Positions 8,472-17,261 of a DNA stretch of 64,000 nucleotides are shown here, one piece after another (the stretch's first letter is position 1; each line of letters begins with the position of its first letter). The position numbers were made by a program, and so were the translations under genes. The DNA is from Leifsonia sp. Root1293 (GTDB lineage: Bacteria; Actinomycetota; Actinomycetes; Actinomycetales; Microbacteriaceae). The stretch spans positions 929,249 to 993,248 of the forward strand of contig NZ_LMEH01000002.1 of the NCBI RefSeq assembly GCF_001425325.1. Direction: 5' to 3'. The notes beneath the pieces are model-generated. The model saw nothing but the letters and a program-made list of their open reading frames with translations. It made no database searches and was not told the DNA's origin.

Positions 8472-9809
8472 ATGAAGAGCAAGCTCCTGGCAGCGGTCGG
8501 CCTCGTCGCCGTCACCGCTGCGGCGCTGACCGGATGCAGCCCGGCCGCCGAATCATCCGCCAAGGCCGACTGCACCAACAAGATCGTCAACAAGGACGCC
8601 ACCCAGGTGAGCGTCTGGGCGTGGTACCCCGCCTTCGAAGAGGTCGTCGACCTGTTCAACGAGAACCACGACGACGTGCAGATCTGCTGGACCAACGCAG
8701 GCCAGGGCAACGACGAGTACACCAAGTTCTCGACGGCCATCGAGGCCGGCTCCGGTGCCCCCGACGTCATCATGCTCGAGTCTGAGGTGCTCTCGAGCTT
8801 CTCCATCCGCAAGGCACTCGTCGACCTGACGAAGTTCGGCGCCGACGATGTGAAGGCCGACTACACGGAGGGCGCCTGGAAGGACGTGTCGAGCGGAGAC
8901 GCCGTCTACGCCATCCCGGTCGACGGCGGCCCCATGGGCATGCTCTACCGTCAGGACATCCTCGACCAGTACAAGATCCCGGTGCCCACCACCTGGGACG
9001 AGTTCGCTGCCGCCGCCCAGGCGCTGAAGGACGCCGGTGCACCCGGAGTGCTCGCCGACTTCCCGACGAACGGCCGCGCCTACAACCAGGCCCTCTACGC
9101 TCAGGCGGGATCGGTGCCGTTCACCTACGACAACGCGAAGCCCACCGAGATCGGCATCGACGTTAACGACGCCGGATCGAAGAAGGTCCTCTCCTACTGG
9201 GACGACCTCGTGCAGAAGAAGCTCGTGGCCACCGATGACGCGTTCACGGCCGACTACAACACCAAGCTCGTCGACGGCAGCTACGCCATCTACGTCGCGG
9301 CCGCCTGGGGTCCCGGTTACCTGAGCGGCCTGTCGGATGCCGACTCCGACGCCGTCTGGAAGGCGGCACCGGTCCCGCAGTGGGACGCCGCGAACCCCGT
9401 GCAGATCAACTGGGGCGGATCGACGTTCGCCGTGACGAGCCAGTCCAAGAACCAGGAGGCTGCAGCCACCGTCGCCAAGGAGGTCTTCGGCACCGAGGAG
9501 GCGTGGAAGACCGGCATCGAGAAGGCAGCCCTGTTCCCGCTGTGGAAGCCGATCCTCGACTCCGACTACTTCCGCGATCTCGAGTACCCGTTCTTCGGCG
9601 GGCAGCAGATCAACAAGGACGTCTTCCTGGCCGCGGCATCCGGATACACCGGCTTCACCTTCAGCCCGTTCCAGAACTACGCCTACGACCAGCTGACGGA
9701 GGAGCAGTACGCCATGGTGCAGGGCGAGAAGAGCTCCGACGAGGCGCTCGACGACCTTCAGGCGTCGCTCGAGAAGTACGCAACCGACCAGGGCTTCGTG
9801 CTCCAGTAG
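8472..9809 (+). CDS. ABC sugar-binding lipoprotein (arabino-oligosaccharide importer)
   Basis: 445 residues. A lipoprotein signal peptide ends in the lipobox LTGC with Cys22 as the lipidated residue, followed by a family-1 extracellular solute-binding fold. It captures a sugar outside the membrane and hands it to the two permeases encoded next. The gene stands first in an operon with a LacI-controlled promoter; permeases, an arabinofuranosidase and an endo-arabinanase follow, so arabino-oligosaccharides are the likely ligand (inferred from context). It is distinct from the truncated binding protein at the left edge. Confidence 0.92.
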   Translation: MKSKLLAAVGLVAVTAAALTGCSPAAESSAKADCTNKIVNKDATQVSVWAWYPAFEEVVDLFNENHDDVQICWTNAGQGNDEYTKFSTAIEAGSGAPDVIMLESEVLSSFSIRKALVDLTKFGADDVKADYTEGAWKDVSSGDAVYAIPVDGGPMGMLYRQDILDQYKIPVPTTWDEFAAAAQALKDAGAPGVLADFPTNGRAYNQALYAQAGSVPFTYDNAKPTEIGIDVNDAGSKKVLSYWDDLVQKKLVATDDAFTADYNTKLVDGSYAIYVAAAWGPGYLSGLSDADSDAVWKAAPVPQWDAANPVQINWGGSTFAVTSQSKNQEAAATVAKEVFGTEEAWKTGIEKAALFPLWKPILDSDYFRDLEYPFFGGQQINKDVFLAAASGYTGFTFSPFQNYAYDQLTEEQYAMVQGEKSSDEALDDLQASLEKYATDQGFVLQ

Positions 9810-9816
9810 AGCCGTC

Positions 9817-9846
9817 GCGGGTGGCCGGTGCACGCCGGCCACCCGC
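9817..9846 (+). promoter_or_regulatory. Hairpin after the binding-protein gene
   Basis: A perfect 12-bp stem GCGGGTGGCCGG (9817-9828) / CCGGCCACCCGC (9835-9846) with a six-base loop starts eight bases after the stop codon. No T tract follows. Like the hairpin at 420-449 in the other sugar operon, it probably lowers permease expression relative to the binding protein. Confidence 0.55.
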
Positions 9847-9889
9847 ACACCCACCCTCAACGACCTGTCCTCGACGAAAGCAGCACGTC

Positions 9890-10843
9890 ATGTCTTCCAC
9901 ATCGGCCGTCGCCGCACCGGGCACCACCCGGGCCGCCGCGAACCGCCCGCCACGGCGGGGAGCGAGCCTCGACCGCAAGCGCCAACGATGGGGCTGGCTG
10001 TTCGTCACGCCGTTCCTCGTGGTGTTCGCGCTGTTCCTCATCTTCCCGTTGTTCTACGCCTTCGGCATGAGCCTGTTCACGTCGACGCTGGCCACAGGCA
10101 CCCAGTTCACCGGCGCGGGAAACTACGTCAAGGCGTTCACGGACCCGCTCTTCCTCGAGGGACTGCTGAGGGTGCTCGCCTTCGCCGTCGTCATGATCCC
10201 GACGCAGCTGGTCGTGGCCCTGGCGGCGGCCCTGGTGCTGGACTCGCTCACCAGCTGGCTGGCGAAGCTCAGCCGGTTGTTCATCTTCGCGCCCTACGCC
10301 ATCCCGGTGGTCATCGGCGCCCTCATGTGGAGCTTCCTCTACAGCCCGCGATTCGGGCCGGGATCCTCGATCTTCTCCCTCTTCGGACTCGACACCCCCA
10401 ACTTCCTCGCGTCGGACACCATCTTCGGCGCGCTCGTCAACATCGTCACGTGGCAGTGGTCCGGGTACTACATGGTCGTCATCTACGCGGCTCTGCGCTC
10501 CATCGACCCGGCGGTCTACGAGGCGGCCCGCATCGACGGTGCCAACGGCTGGCAGACGGCCACTCGCATCAAGGTGCCGATGATCTCGTCCTCCATGGTC
10601 ATGGTCATCACCTTCGCGCTCATCGGAACGCTGCAGTTCTTCACCGAGCCCGTCGTGCTCCGCAACATCGCGCAGGGTGCCATCGACGCGGCCTACACGC
10701 CCAACATGTACGCGTTCTCCCTCGCCTTCTCCTACAGCCAGTTCAACTACGCCTCGGCGATAGCGTTCTCGCTCGGCATCCTGGTGTTCGGCGGGTCGTT
10801 CGTGTTCCTCTTCCTCACACGCAAGCAGAGCGGACTGAAGTGA
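9890..10843 (+). CDS. ABC sugar transporter permease (MalF-like)
   Basis: 317 residues. After a basic Pro/Arg-rich N-terminus of about 38 residues come six predicted helices, with the EAA loop EAARIDGANGWQTATRIKV near residues 211-229. I took the ATG at 9890, which gives a normal MalF start; the frame remains open far upstream but overlaps the binding-protein gene. Its TGA overlaps the next ATG by one base (TGATG). It forms the membrane channel with the following permease; the ATPase must come from elsewhere in the genome. Confidence 0.92.
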   Translation: MSSTSAVAAPGTTRAAANRPPRRGASLDRKRQRWGWLFVTPFLVVFALFLIFPLFYAFGMSLFTSTLATGTQFTGAGNYVKAFTDPLFLEGLLRVLAFAVVMIPTQLVVALAAALVLDSLTSWLAKLSRLFIFAPYAIPVVIGALMWSFLYSPRFGPGSSIFSLFGLDTPNFLASDTIFGALVNIVTWQWSGYYMVVIYAALRSIDPAVYEAARIDGANGWQTATRIKVPMISSSMVMVITFALIGTLQFFTEPVVLRNIAQGAIDAAYTPNMYAFSLAFSYSQFNYASAIAFSLGILVFGGSFVFLFLTRKQSGLK

Positions 10844-11784
10844 TGACCGTCTTCTCCCAGCCCCAGGCCGACCTGAGCGAACCGCTCACGACGGGCATCT
10901 CCACGCACGAGGTGCGCGGACCGCGTCAGCGCGGTCAGCGCTCCGGCGGTCGCCGCATCGGATCGCACGTCTTCCTCGTCATCCTCGCGATCTACTTCAT
11001 CATCCCGATCTGGTGGCTGTTCGTCGCGGCGACGAAGAGCAACGCCGGCCTGTTCGCCAGCCCCGCGTTCTGGTTCGATGACACCTTCGCGCTGTTCCAG
11101 AACATCGGGGGCCTCTTCACCCACCAGGGCGGCATCTACTGGCGGTGGCTCGGCAACTCGTTCCTCTACGCGTTCTCCGGCGGAATCGGAGCGACGATCC
11201 TGTCGATCCTCGCGGGCTACGGCTTCGCCAAGTACCGCTTCCGCGGTCGCGGCGCCATCTTCACGATCATCCTGGGCTCGGTGATGGTGCCGCTCACGGC
11301 CCTGGTCATCCCGACGTTCATGCTGCTCAGCCAGTACGGGCTCATCAACACGGCGTGGGCCGTCATCCTGCCGTCCCTCCTCAGCCCCTTCGGCGTCTAC
11401 CTCATGCGGGTCTACACGCAGGATGCCGTTCCCGACGAGATGCTGGAGGCAGCGCGCATCGACGGCGCCGGCGAGATCCGCACCTTCTTCACTGTGGCTC
11501 TGCCGCTGCTGAAGCCGGCCATCGTGACGGTGCTGCTGCTCTCGGTCGTCGGAACGTGGAACAACTTCTTCCTGCCCCTGGCCGTGCTCACCGACCCCAA
11601 CCTGCTGCCGGTCACGGTCGGCCTCAACCGCTGGACCGCGCTCTCGAACGCCGGGGCCGGGGGAGAGCAGGTCTGGAACCTCATCACCTCGGGAGCGTTC
11701 ATCTCGGTGCTGCCGCTCATCCTGTCGTTCCTCTTCCTGCAGCGCTACTGGCAGGGCGGGCTCTCGCTCGGCAGCATCAAGTAG
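10843..11784 (+). CDS. ABC sugar transporter permease (MalG-like)
   Basis: 313 residues, with a polar N-terminus of about 40 residues, six predicted helices and the EAA motif EAARIDGAGEIRTFFTVAL near residues 206-224. The start codon overlaps the stop of the first permease, so the two are translationally coupled. The next gene, an arabinofuranosidase, begins 85 bases later. This is the second membrane half of the proposed arabino-oligosaccharide importer. Confidence 0.92.
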   Translation: MTVFSQPQADLSEPLTTGISTHEVRGPRQRGQRSGGRRIGSHVFLVILAIYFIIPIWWLFVAATKSNAGLFASPAFWFDDTFALFQNIGGLFTHQGGIYWRWLGNSFLYAFSGGIGATILSILAGYGFAKYRFRGRGAIFTIILGSVMVPLTALVIPTFMLLSQYGLINTAWAVILPSLLSPFGVYLMRVYTQDAVPDEMLEAARIDGAGEIRTFFTVALPLLKPAIVTVLLLSVVGTWNNFFLPLAVLTDPNLLPVTVGLNRWTALSNAGAGGEQVWNLITSGAFISVLPLILSFLFLQRYWQGGLSLGSIK

Positions 11785-11869
11785 ACCTGCATCCGCCGAC
11801 CCCGCCAGCCGAAGCACCCCCAGACCACGACCCTCGATCTCGTCTCGACCTCGACCCAGAAAGACCGTT

Positions 11870-13381
11870 ATGCCCACCGCACGCCTCACCATCGATCCGC
11901 ACTTCGCGATCGGTCCCATCAACCGCCGCCTCTTCGGCTCCTTCGTTGAGCACCTCGGCCGCTGCGTCTACGACGGGCTCTACGAGCCCGGGCACCCGAC
12001 GGCAGACGCCGAGGGCTTCCGCCAGGACGTCATCGACCTGGTGAAGGAGCTCGGCGTCTCGGCCATCCGGTATCCGGGAGGCAACTTCGTCTCCGGCTTC
12101 CGCTGGGAGGACTCCGTCGGGCCGAAGGAGGAGCGCCCGCGTCGCCTCGACCTCGCCTGGCACTCCACCGAGACCAACGAGGTGGGCCTGCACGAGTTCG
12201 CCTCCTGGCTCGACAAGGTCGGCAGCGAGCTGATGCTGGCCGTCAACCTCGGCACCCGGGGAACGCTGGAGGCCCTCGACCTGCTCGAGTACTCCAACAT
12301 CAGTGGCGGCACGGCGCTCTCCGACCAGCGCATCGCCAACGGCGCGACCGACGCGTTCGGCGTGAAGATGTGGTGCCTGGGCAACGAGATGGACGGCCCG
12401 TGGCAGCTGGGCCACCGCTCGGCCGACGACTACGGCAAGCTCGCATCCCAGACCGCGAAGGCACTGCGTCAGGTCGACCCGTCGCTCGAGCTCGTGGTCT
12501 GCGGATCCTCGAGCGCCCACATGCCGACCTTCGGCGAGTGGGAGCGCGTCGTGCTCACGCACACCTACGACGACGTCGACTACATCTCCTGCCATGCGTA
12601 CTACGAGGAGAAGAACGGCGACCTCGATTCGTTCCTGGCCTCCGCGGTCGACATGGACCACTTCATCGAGTCCGTCGTCGCCACCGCAGACCACGTGAAG
12701 GCGGTCAACGGCAGCTCGAAGACCATCGACATCTCGTTCGACGAGTGGAACGTCTGGTACATCGACAGGTACCACGGGGTCGACAAGATCGAGGGCGTCG
12801 ACAACTGGCCGGTCGCCCCGCGCCTGCTCGAGGACGCCTATTCGGTGGCGGATGCCGTCGTCTTCGGCAACCTGATGATCTCGCTGCTGAAGCACGCCGA
12901 CAGGGTCACCAGTGCCTCCCTCGCCCAGCTCGTGAACGTGATCGCGCCGATCATGACGGAGCCCGGCGGCATCGCGTGGAAGCAGACGACCTACTTCCCG
13001 TTCGCCATCACCTCGCGGCTGGCGCAGGGCAGGGCGCTCGAGCTCAAGCTCGACGCCCCCACCTACTCCACCGCCGTCTACGGCGAGGTTCCGCTGGTCG
13101 ATGCCGTCGCCACGCACGACGACGAGACGGGTCGTTCGGCCGTCTTCCTCGTCAACCGCTCGCAGACCGAGGCGATCACGGTGACAGTCGACATCGCCGG
13201 GCTCGGCGAGGTCGGCATCCTCGAGACCCACACCCTCGCAGACGACGACCTCTCGGCCGTGAACACGCTGCAGGAGCCGGAGCGGGTCGGCGTTCACCCC
13301 AACGAGAGCGCGTCGATCGACGGGCGCGAGCTCACGATCACCCTGCCTCCGGTGTCGTGGACCGCCATCTCGCTCGGCTGA
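11870..13381 (+). CDS. abfA: Alpha-L-arabinofuranosidase, GH51
   Basis: 503 residues, no signal peptide, the usual length for cytosolic GH51 enzymes that remove arabinofuranosyl residues from arabino-oligosaccharides. The barrel begins with the typical GPINRRLFGSFVEHLGRCVY and SAIRYPGGNFVSGF. The acid/base is Glu173 in GNEMDGPW and the nucleophile Glu292 in DEWNVWY; their 119-residue spacing matches characterised AbfA (E175/E294). A C-terminal beta domain completes it. The start has AGAAAGA just upstream. It follows the transporter, so it degrades what is imported; the product arabinose would enter pathways not in this window. Confidence 0.96.
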   Translation: MPTARLTIDPHFAIGPINRRLFGSFVEHLGRCVYDGLYEPGHPTADAEGFRQDVIDLVKELGVSAIRYPGGNFVSGFRWEDSVGPKEERPRRLDLAWHSTETNEVGLHEFASWLDKVGSELMLAVNLGTRGTLEALDLLEYSNISGGTALSDQRIANGATDAFGVKMWCLGNEMDGPWQLGHRSADDYGKLASQTAKALRQVDPSLELVVCGSSSAHMPTFGEWERVVLTHTYDDVDYISCHAYYEEKNGDLDSFLASAVDMDHFIESVVATADHVKAVNGSSKTIDISFDEWNVWYIDRYHGVDKIEGVDNWPVAPRLLEDAYSVADAVVFGNLMISLLKHADRVTSASLAQLVNVIAPIMTEPGGIAWKQTTYFPFAITSRLAQGRALELKLDAPTYSTAVYGEVPLVDAVATHDDETGRSAVFLVNRSQTEAITVTVDIAGLGEVGILETHTLADDDLSAVNTLQEPERVGVHPNESASIDGRELTITLPPVSWTAISLG

Positions 13382-13394
13382 CGGAGGCTCTCCC

Positions 13395-14471
13395 ATGACT
13401 CCCCGCATGCCGCACCGATCGTCCATGACGGTGCGCCATGCGGGGACCCGGTCCGCCGCCGCGACGGCGACCCGGAGCCGCTCCGGCCGGGCGCGGTCCA
13501 CCGTGGCGGTGGCTGCCGCGCTCGCGCTCGCGACGACCATCGGGCTCGCAGGGTGTGCGGCATCCGGAGCCCGCGAACTCTCGGGCGACGTCTCGACCCA
13601 CGATCCGGCGCTCGCCCGCGATGGCGACACCTGGTTCGTCTACTCGACGGGCAACCAGTCCGTGGCCGACGGCAACATCGAGGTGCGCACGTCTTCCGAT
13701 GGGAGCATCTGGCGCTACGCCGGCGAGGTGTGGGATGAGAAGCCGGACTGGCTGACGGATGCCGTCCCCGGCGTCTCGAACCTGTGGGCGCCCGAGCTCA
13801 TCGAGCACGACGGCACCTGGTACCTGTACTACTCGGCGTCGACGTTCGGCAAGAACTCCTCGGTCATCGGACTCGCCACCAACAGCACGTTGGATCCGGA
13901 TGACCCCGACTACGACTGGGTGGACAGGGGAGCCGTCCTCACATCGACCGCGCGCGACGACTTCAACGCCATCGACCCCGGCATCGTCGAAGACGCCGAC
14001 GGCACGCCGTGGATGGCGTTCGGATCGTTCTGGAGCGGCATCCGCATGGTCGAATTGGCCTGGCCGGACGGCCTGCGTGCGGATGATGCCGAGCCACTGC
14101 GGCTCGCCGACCGGCAGAGCCCGCCGAACGCCATCGAAGCGCCGTACATCGTCGAGCACGGCGGCGACTACTTCCTCTTCGTGTCGCGCGACTCCTGCTG
14201 CCAGGGCGTGAAGAGCACCTACAACGTGGCGGTCGGCCGCGCCGACGAGCCCACGGGACCCTACGTCGACCGCGACGGCACGTCCCTGCTCCAGGACGGC
14301 GGAACCCCGGTGATCGAGACAGCCGGTGAGCGCATCGGGCCGGGAGGGCAGTCGGTGGCCGACGGCATGATGGCGCTGCACTTCTACAACGGCGACGCGG
14401 GGGGAGCTTTCGAACTGGCTCTGCTGCCGCTGCAGTGGGACGCCGACGGCTGGCCCGCCGTGCACTGGTGA
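13395..14471 (+). CDS. Secreted endo-1,5-alpha-L-arabinanase-like lipoprotein, GH43
   Basis: 358 residues. A long basic N-terminus and hydrophobic segment end in the lipobox LAGC (Cys54), so the enzyme is probably anchored outside the membrane. The five-bladed propeller carries the GH43 triad: base Asp70 (STHDPALARDG), pKa-modulating Asp194 (NAIDPGIVED) and acid Glu248 (NAIEAPYIVE). The NLWAPELI stretch fits endo-arabinanases. It would cut arabinan outside and feed the importer encoded just upstream, only 13 bases after abfA. The first 40 residues are unusually Arg/Thr/Ala-rich; a later in-frame ATG (Met11) is also possible. Confidence 0.9.
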   Translation: MTPRMPHRSSMTVRHAGTRSAAATATRSRSGRARSTVAVAAALALATTIGLAGCAASGARELSGDVSTHDPALARDGDTWFVYSTGNQSVADGNIEVRTSSDGSIWRYAGEVWDEKPDWLTDAVPGVSNLWAPELIEHDGTWYLYYSASTFGKNSSVIGLATNSTLDPDDPDYDWVDRGAVLTSTARDDFNAIDPGIVEDADGTPWMAFGSFWSGIRMVELAWPDGLRADDAEPLRLADRQSPPNAIEAPYIVEHGGDYFLFVSRDSCCQGVKSTYNVAVGRADEPTGPYVDRDGTSLLQDGGTPVIETAGERIGPGGQSVADGMMALHFYNGDAGGAFELALLPLQWDADGWPAVHW

Positions 14472-14481
14472 CGGCGGCATC

Positions 14482-14523
14482 CGCTGTAGCCACCTCCCCG
14501 AGGTGTACGCCGCAACCACAGCG
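14482..14523 (+). terminator. Putative terminator after the arabinan cassette
   Basis: An inner hairpin CACCTC-CCC-GAGGTG (14491-14505) sits inside an outer pair CGCTGT (14482-14487) / ACAGCG (14518-14523), 10 bases after the arabinanase stop. There is no T run, as is common in high-GC actinobacteria. It may separate the cassette from the alditol oxidase gene. Confidence 0.4.
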
Positions 14524-14541
14524 GCGCGAGAGGATTGAGGC

Positions 14542-15810
14542 ATGACTCAGCTGGATGTCGGAACGAACTGGGCGGGCAACCTCGCGTACGGCGCGCGGCA
14601 GGTGATGACGCCGCACACCTACGGCGAGCTCGCGGGTCTGCTGCGGTCGGAGACGCACGTGCGCATGCTCGGCACGAGGCACTCCTTCAACAGGATCGCC
14701 GACACGACCGGGGTGCTGGTCTCTCTGGCGGCGCTGCATCCCGTGCTCGAGATCGACTCGGCTGCACGCACCGTGCGGGTCTCCGGCGCTCTTCGCTACG
14801 GCGACCTGGCGATCGCGCTCGAGAAGGAGGGTTGGGCGTTGGCGAACCTCGCCTCGCTGCCGCACATCTCGGTGGCCGGCTCCGTCGCCACCGGCACCCA
14901 CGGTTCAGGCGACGGCGTGCGCTCGCTGGCCGGGTCGGTGGCCGGTGTCGAGCTCATGACGGCCAGCGGCGACGTGCGCACCTTCGTGCGTGGTGACGTC
15001 GACTTCGACGGAGTGGTCGTGAGCCTCGGTGCCCTCGGTGCCGTCACCACGGTCACCCTCGACATCGAGCCCACCTACGCGGTGGCGCAGACCGTCTACG
15101 AGAACCTCGAGTGGGACGACGTGCTCGCCGACCTCTCGGCCGTCACCTCGCTCGGCTACAGCACGAGCATGTTCACGACCTGGCGCGACCCCGACGTCAT
15201 CGACCAGCTCTGGGTGAAGCGCAGGGTGTCGACGGATGCCGGAGCTGCCGGTGCCGCCGAGCCGACTCTCGCCCTGACCCCCGCCGACGGCCCGCGGCAT
15301 CCGTTGCCGGGAGTCTCGCCCGTGAACTGCACAGACCAGCTCGGCGCGCCCGGAGCGTGGCTCGACCGCCTGCCGCACTTCAAGCTCGGGTTCACGCCGT
15401 CGAACGGGGCCGAACTCCAGTCGGAGTACCTCGTGCCGCGGGCCCGGGCGGCGGAGGCCCTGGAGGCTGTGCGCCTGCTGGCCCCGCGGATCGCCCCGCT
15501 GCTGCAGGTGTGCGAGGTGCGCACCGTCGCGGCGGACGAGCTGTGGCTGAGCCCGGCCTTCGGCACCGATGTGGTCGGGATCCACTTCACCTGGCTGCCG
15601 GACCAGCCCGCGGTCGAGGCCTTCCTGCCGCTGCTCGAGGCCGCGCTCGGCACCTTCGCCGCGAGACCGCACTGGGGCAAGATCTCCACCCTGTCCGGCG
15701 CCGAGGTCGCGGCCCTGTATCCGCGGTTCGTCGACTTCGCCGTGCTCCGGCATCGCCTCGATCCCCGGGGAGTGTTCCGCAACGCGTTCACCGAGGCGCT
15801 CGGGCTGTAG
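14542..15810 (+). CDS. FAD-linked alditol (xylitol/arabinitol) oxidase
   Basis: 422 residues, similar in length and motifs to Streptomyces AldO and related aldonolactone oxidases. The N-terminal PCMH-type FAD domain has GTRHSFN with His47, matching the histidine that binds FAD covalently in AldO (His46), and SVAGSVATGTHGSG for the pyrophosphate. The C-terminal half is the D-arabinono-lactone/alditol oxidase domain, ending LDPRGVFRNAFTEALGL. These enzymes oxidise the C1 alcohol of polyols with O2, giving the aldose and H2O2. Next to the arabinan genes, a pentitol substrate is attractive but unproven. GAGAGGA before the ATG supports the start. Confidence 0.85.
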   Translation: MTQLDVGTNWAGNLAYGARQVMTPHTYGELAGLLRSETHVRMLGTRHSFNRIADTTGVLVSLAALHPVLEIDSAARTVRVSGALRYGDLAIALEKEGWALANLASLPHISVAGSVATGTHGSGDGVRSLAGSVAGVELMTASGDVRTFVRGDVDFDGVVVSLGALGAVTTVTLDIEPTYAVAQTVYENLEWDDVLADLSAVTSLGYSTSMFTTWRDPDVIDQLWVKRRVSTDAGAAGAAEPTLALTPADGPRHPLPGVSPVNCTDQLGAPGAWLDRLPHFKLGFTPSNGAELQSEYLVPRARAAEALEAVRLLAPRIAPLLQVCEVRTVAADELWLSPAFGTDVVGIHFTWLPDQPAVEAFLPLLEAALGTFAARPHWGKISTLSGAEVAALYPRFVDFAVLRHRLDPRGVFRNAFTEALGL

Positions 15811-15961
15811 ACCTCTGACGCACGTCGGGCGGTCACTTCGCTCGGCCCTCTGCGAGAGCTGGGCGTGCGTCCGCTCGGTGAGGCCCGGACGGAGTCCGCG
15901 GTCGAAGCGCATTGCGGCGGGATCCGGGCGAAGCGACCGGCGCTCACGGTAGCGTCGAGTC

Positions 15962-17242
15962 ATGAGAATCCTTCTGATCGGTGCCGGCGGAGTCGGCGGC
16001 GCGATCACCAAGATCGCCGCTCGTCGTTCGTTCTACGAACTCATCGTCGTGAGCGACTACGACCTGGGCCGCGCCGAGGCCGCTGTCGCCTGGATCGCCG
16101 ACCGTCACGGAGCCGACACCGCCGGCAGGTTCACGGCGGCGCAGATCGACGCGTCCGATCCCGAGGCCGTCGCATCCGTCGCCCGGGAGTACGCCGTCAC
16201 GCATGTGATGAACGCCGTCGAGCCCAAGTTCGTTCAGGCGATCTTCGCCGGTGCCCGCGCCGCAGGTGCCGACTACCTCGACATGGCGATGAGCCTGTCG
16301 AAGCCGCACCCCACCGAGCCGCACTCGAAGACGGGCGTGATGCTCGGGGACGACCAGTTCGCACAGACTGAGGATTGGGAGGCTTCGGGTCGGCTCGCCC
16401 TCGTGGGCATGGGAGTGGAACCCGGACTGTCGGACGTCTTCGCCCGCTACGCCTCAGACCACCTGTTCAGCGAGATCGACGAGCTCGGCACCCGAGACGG
16501 AGCGAACCTCGTCGTGCGCGACGCCGACGGCACCGAGATCTTCGCGCCCTCGTTCTCGATCTGGACCACGATCGAGGAGTGCCTCAACCCTCCGGTGGTC
16601 TGGGAGAAGGATGCCGGCTGGTTCACCACGCCGCCGTTCTCCGAGCCCGAGGTGTTCGACTTCCCGGCCGGCATCGGCCCGGTCGAGTGCGTGAACGTGG
16701 AGCATGAGGAAGTGCTGCTCATGCCGCGCTGGCTCGACGCGAAGCGGGTCACCTTCAAGTACGGGCTCGGAGCCGAGTTCATCAACGTCCTCCAGACCCT
16801 CCACCTGCTCGGACTGGACTCCACCACCCCGGTGCGGGTGCGCAGCGCCTCCGGCCCCGTCGAGGTGGCCGCCCGAGACGTCGTCGCCGCGTCCCTGCCC
16901 GATCCCGCGACGATCGGACCGCTCATGACCGGGAAGACCTGCGCCGGGGTGTGGGTCACCGGTACCGGAATCGACGGCTCCCCGCGCGAGGTCTACCTGT
17001 ACCACGTGGCCGACAACGAGTGGACGATGGCCGAGTACGACAGCCAGTGCGTGGTCTGGCAGACCGCCCTGAACCCTGTCATCGCCCTCGAACTGCTGGC
17101 ATCCGGAGCCTGGTCCGGGGTCGGCGTCCTCGGCCCCGAGGCCTTCGACGCCGCTCCGTTCCTCGCTCTCATGGCCGCTCCCGAGAGCGAGGGCGGCTAC
17201 GGCCAGCCCTGGGGCCTGGACGACAGGCTCGCCGCAGCATGA
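15962..17242 (+). CDS. Saccharopine dehydrogenase-like NAD(P)-dependent enzyme
   Basis: 426 residues. The N-terminal Rossmann fold opens with MRILLIGAGGVGGAITKIAA and belongs to the saccharopine dehydrogenase / carboxynorspermidine synthase group, whose members join or split an amino acid and a carbonyl compound by reductive amination. The substrate cannot be told. The GNAT gene follows after 19 bases, so it probably belongs to that operon, which also holds an N-acylamino acid racemase-like enzyme; an amino-acid substrate is therefore likely. It is not an obvious lysine-pathway gene: the lysC and asd genes are 20 kb away. Confidence 0.8.
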   Translation: MRILLIGAGGVGGAITKIAARRSFYELIVVSDYDLGRAEAAVAWIADRHGADTAGRFTAAQIDASDPEAVASVAREYAVTHVMNAVEPKFVQAIFAGARAAGADYLDMAMSLSKPHPTEPHSKTGVMLGDDQFAQTEDWEASGRLALVGMGVEPGLSDVFARYASDHLFSEIDELGTRDGANLVVRDADGTEIFAPSFSIWTTIEECLNPPVVWEKDAGWFTTPPFSEPEVFDFPAGIGPVECVNVEHEEVLLMPRWLDAKRVTFKYGLGAEFINVLQTLHLLGLDSTTPVRVRSASGPVEVAARDVVAASLPDPATIGPLMTGKTCAGVWVTGTGIDGSPREVYLYHVADNEWTMAEYDSQCVVWQTALNPVIALELLASGAWSGVGVLGPEAFDAAPFLALMAAPESEGGYGQPWGLDDRLAAA

Positions 17243-17261
17243 ACCGGAAAGCGAGGAACCC

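Noticed and set aside
11777-13630. Minus-strand frame of over 600 codons opposite the arabinofuranosidase
   Set aside because: The GH51 gene on the plus strand has both catalytic Glu residues in the right spacing; the opposite frame has no recognisable domain and no ribosome site.
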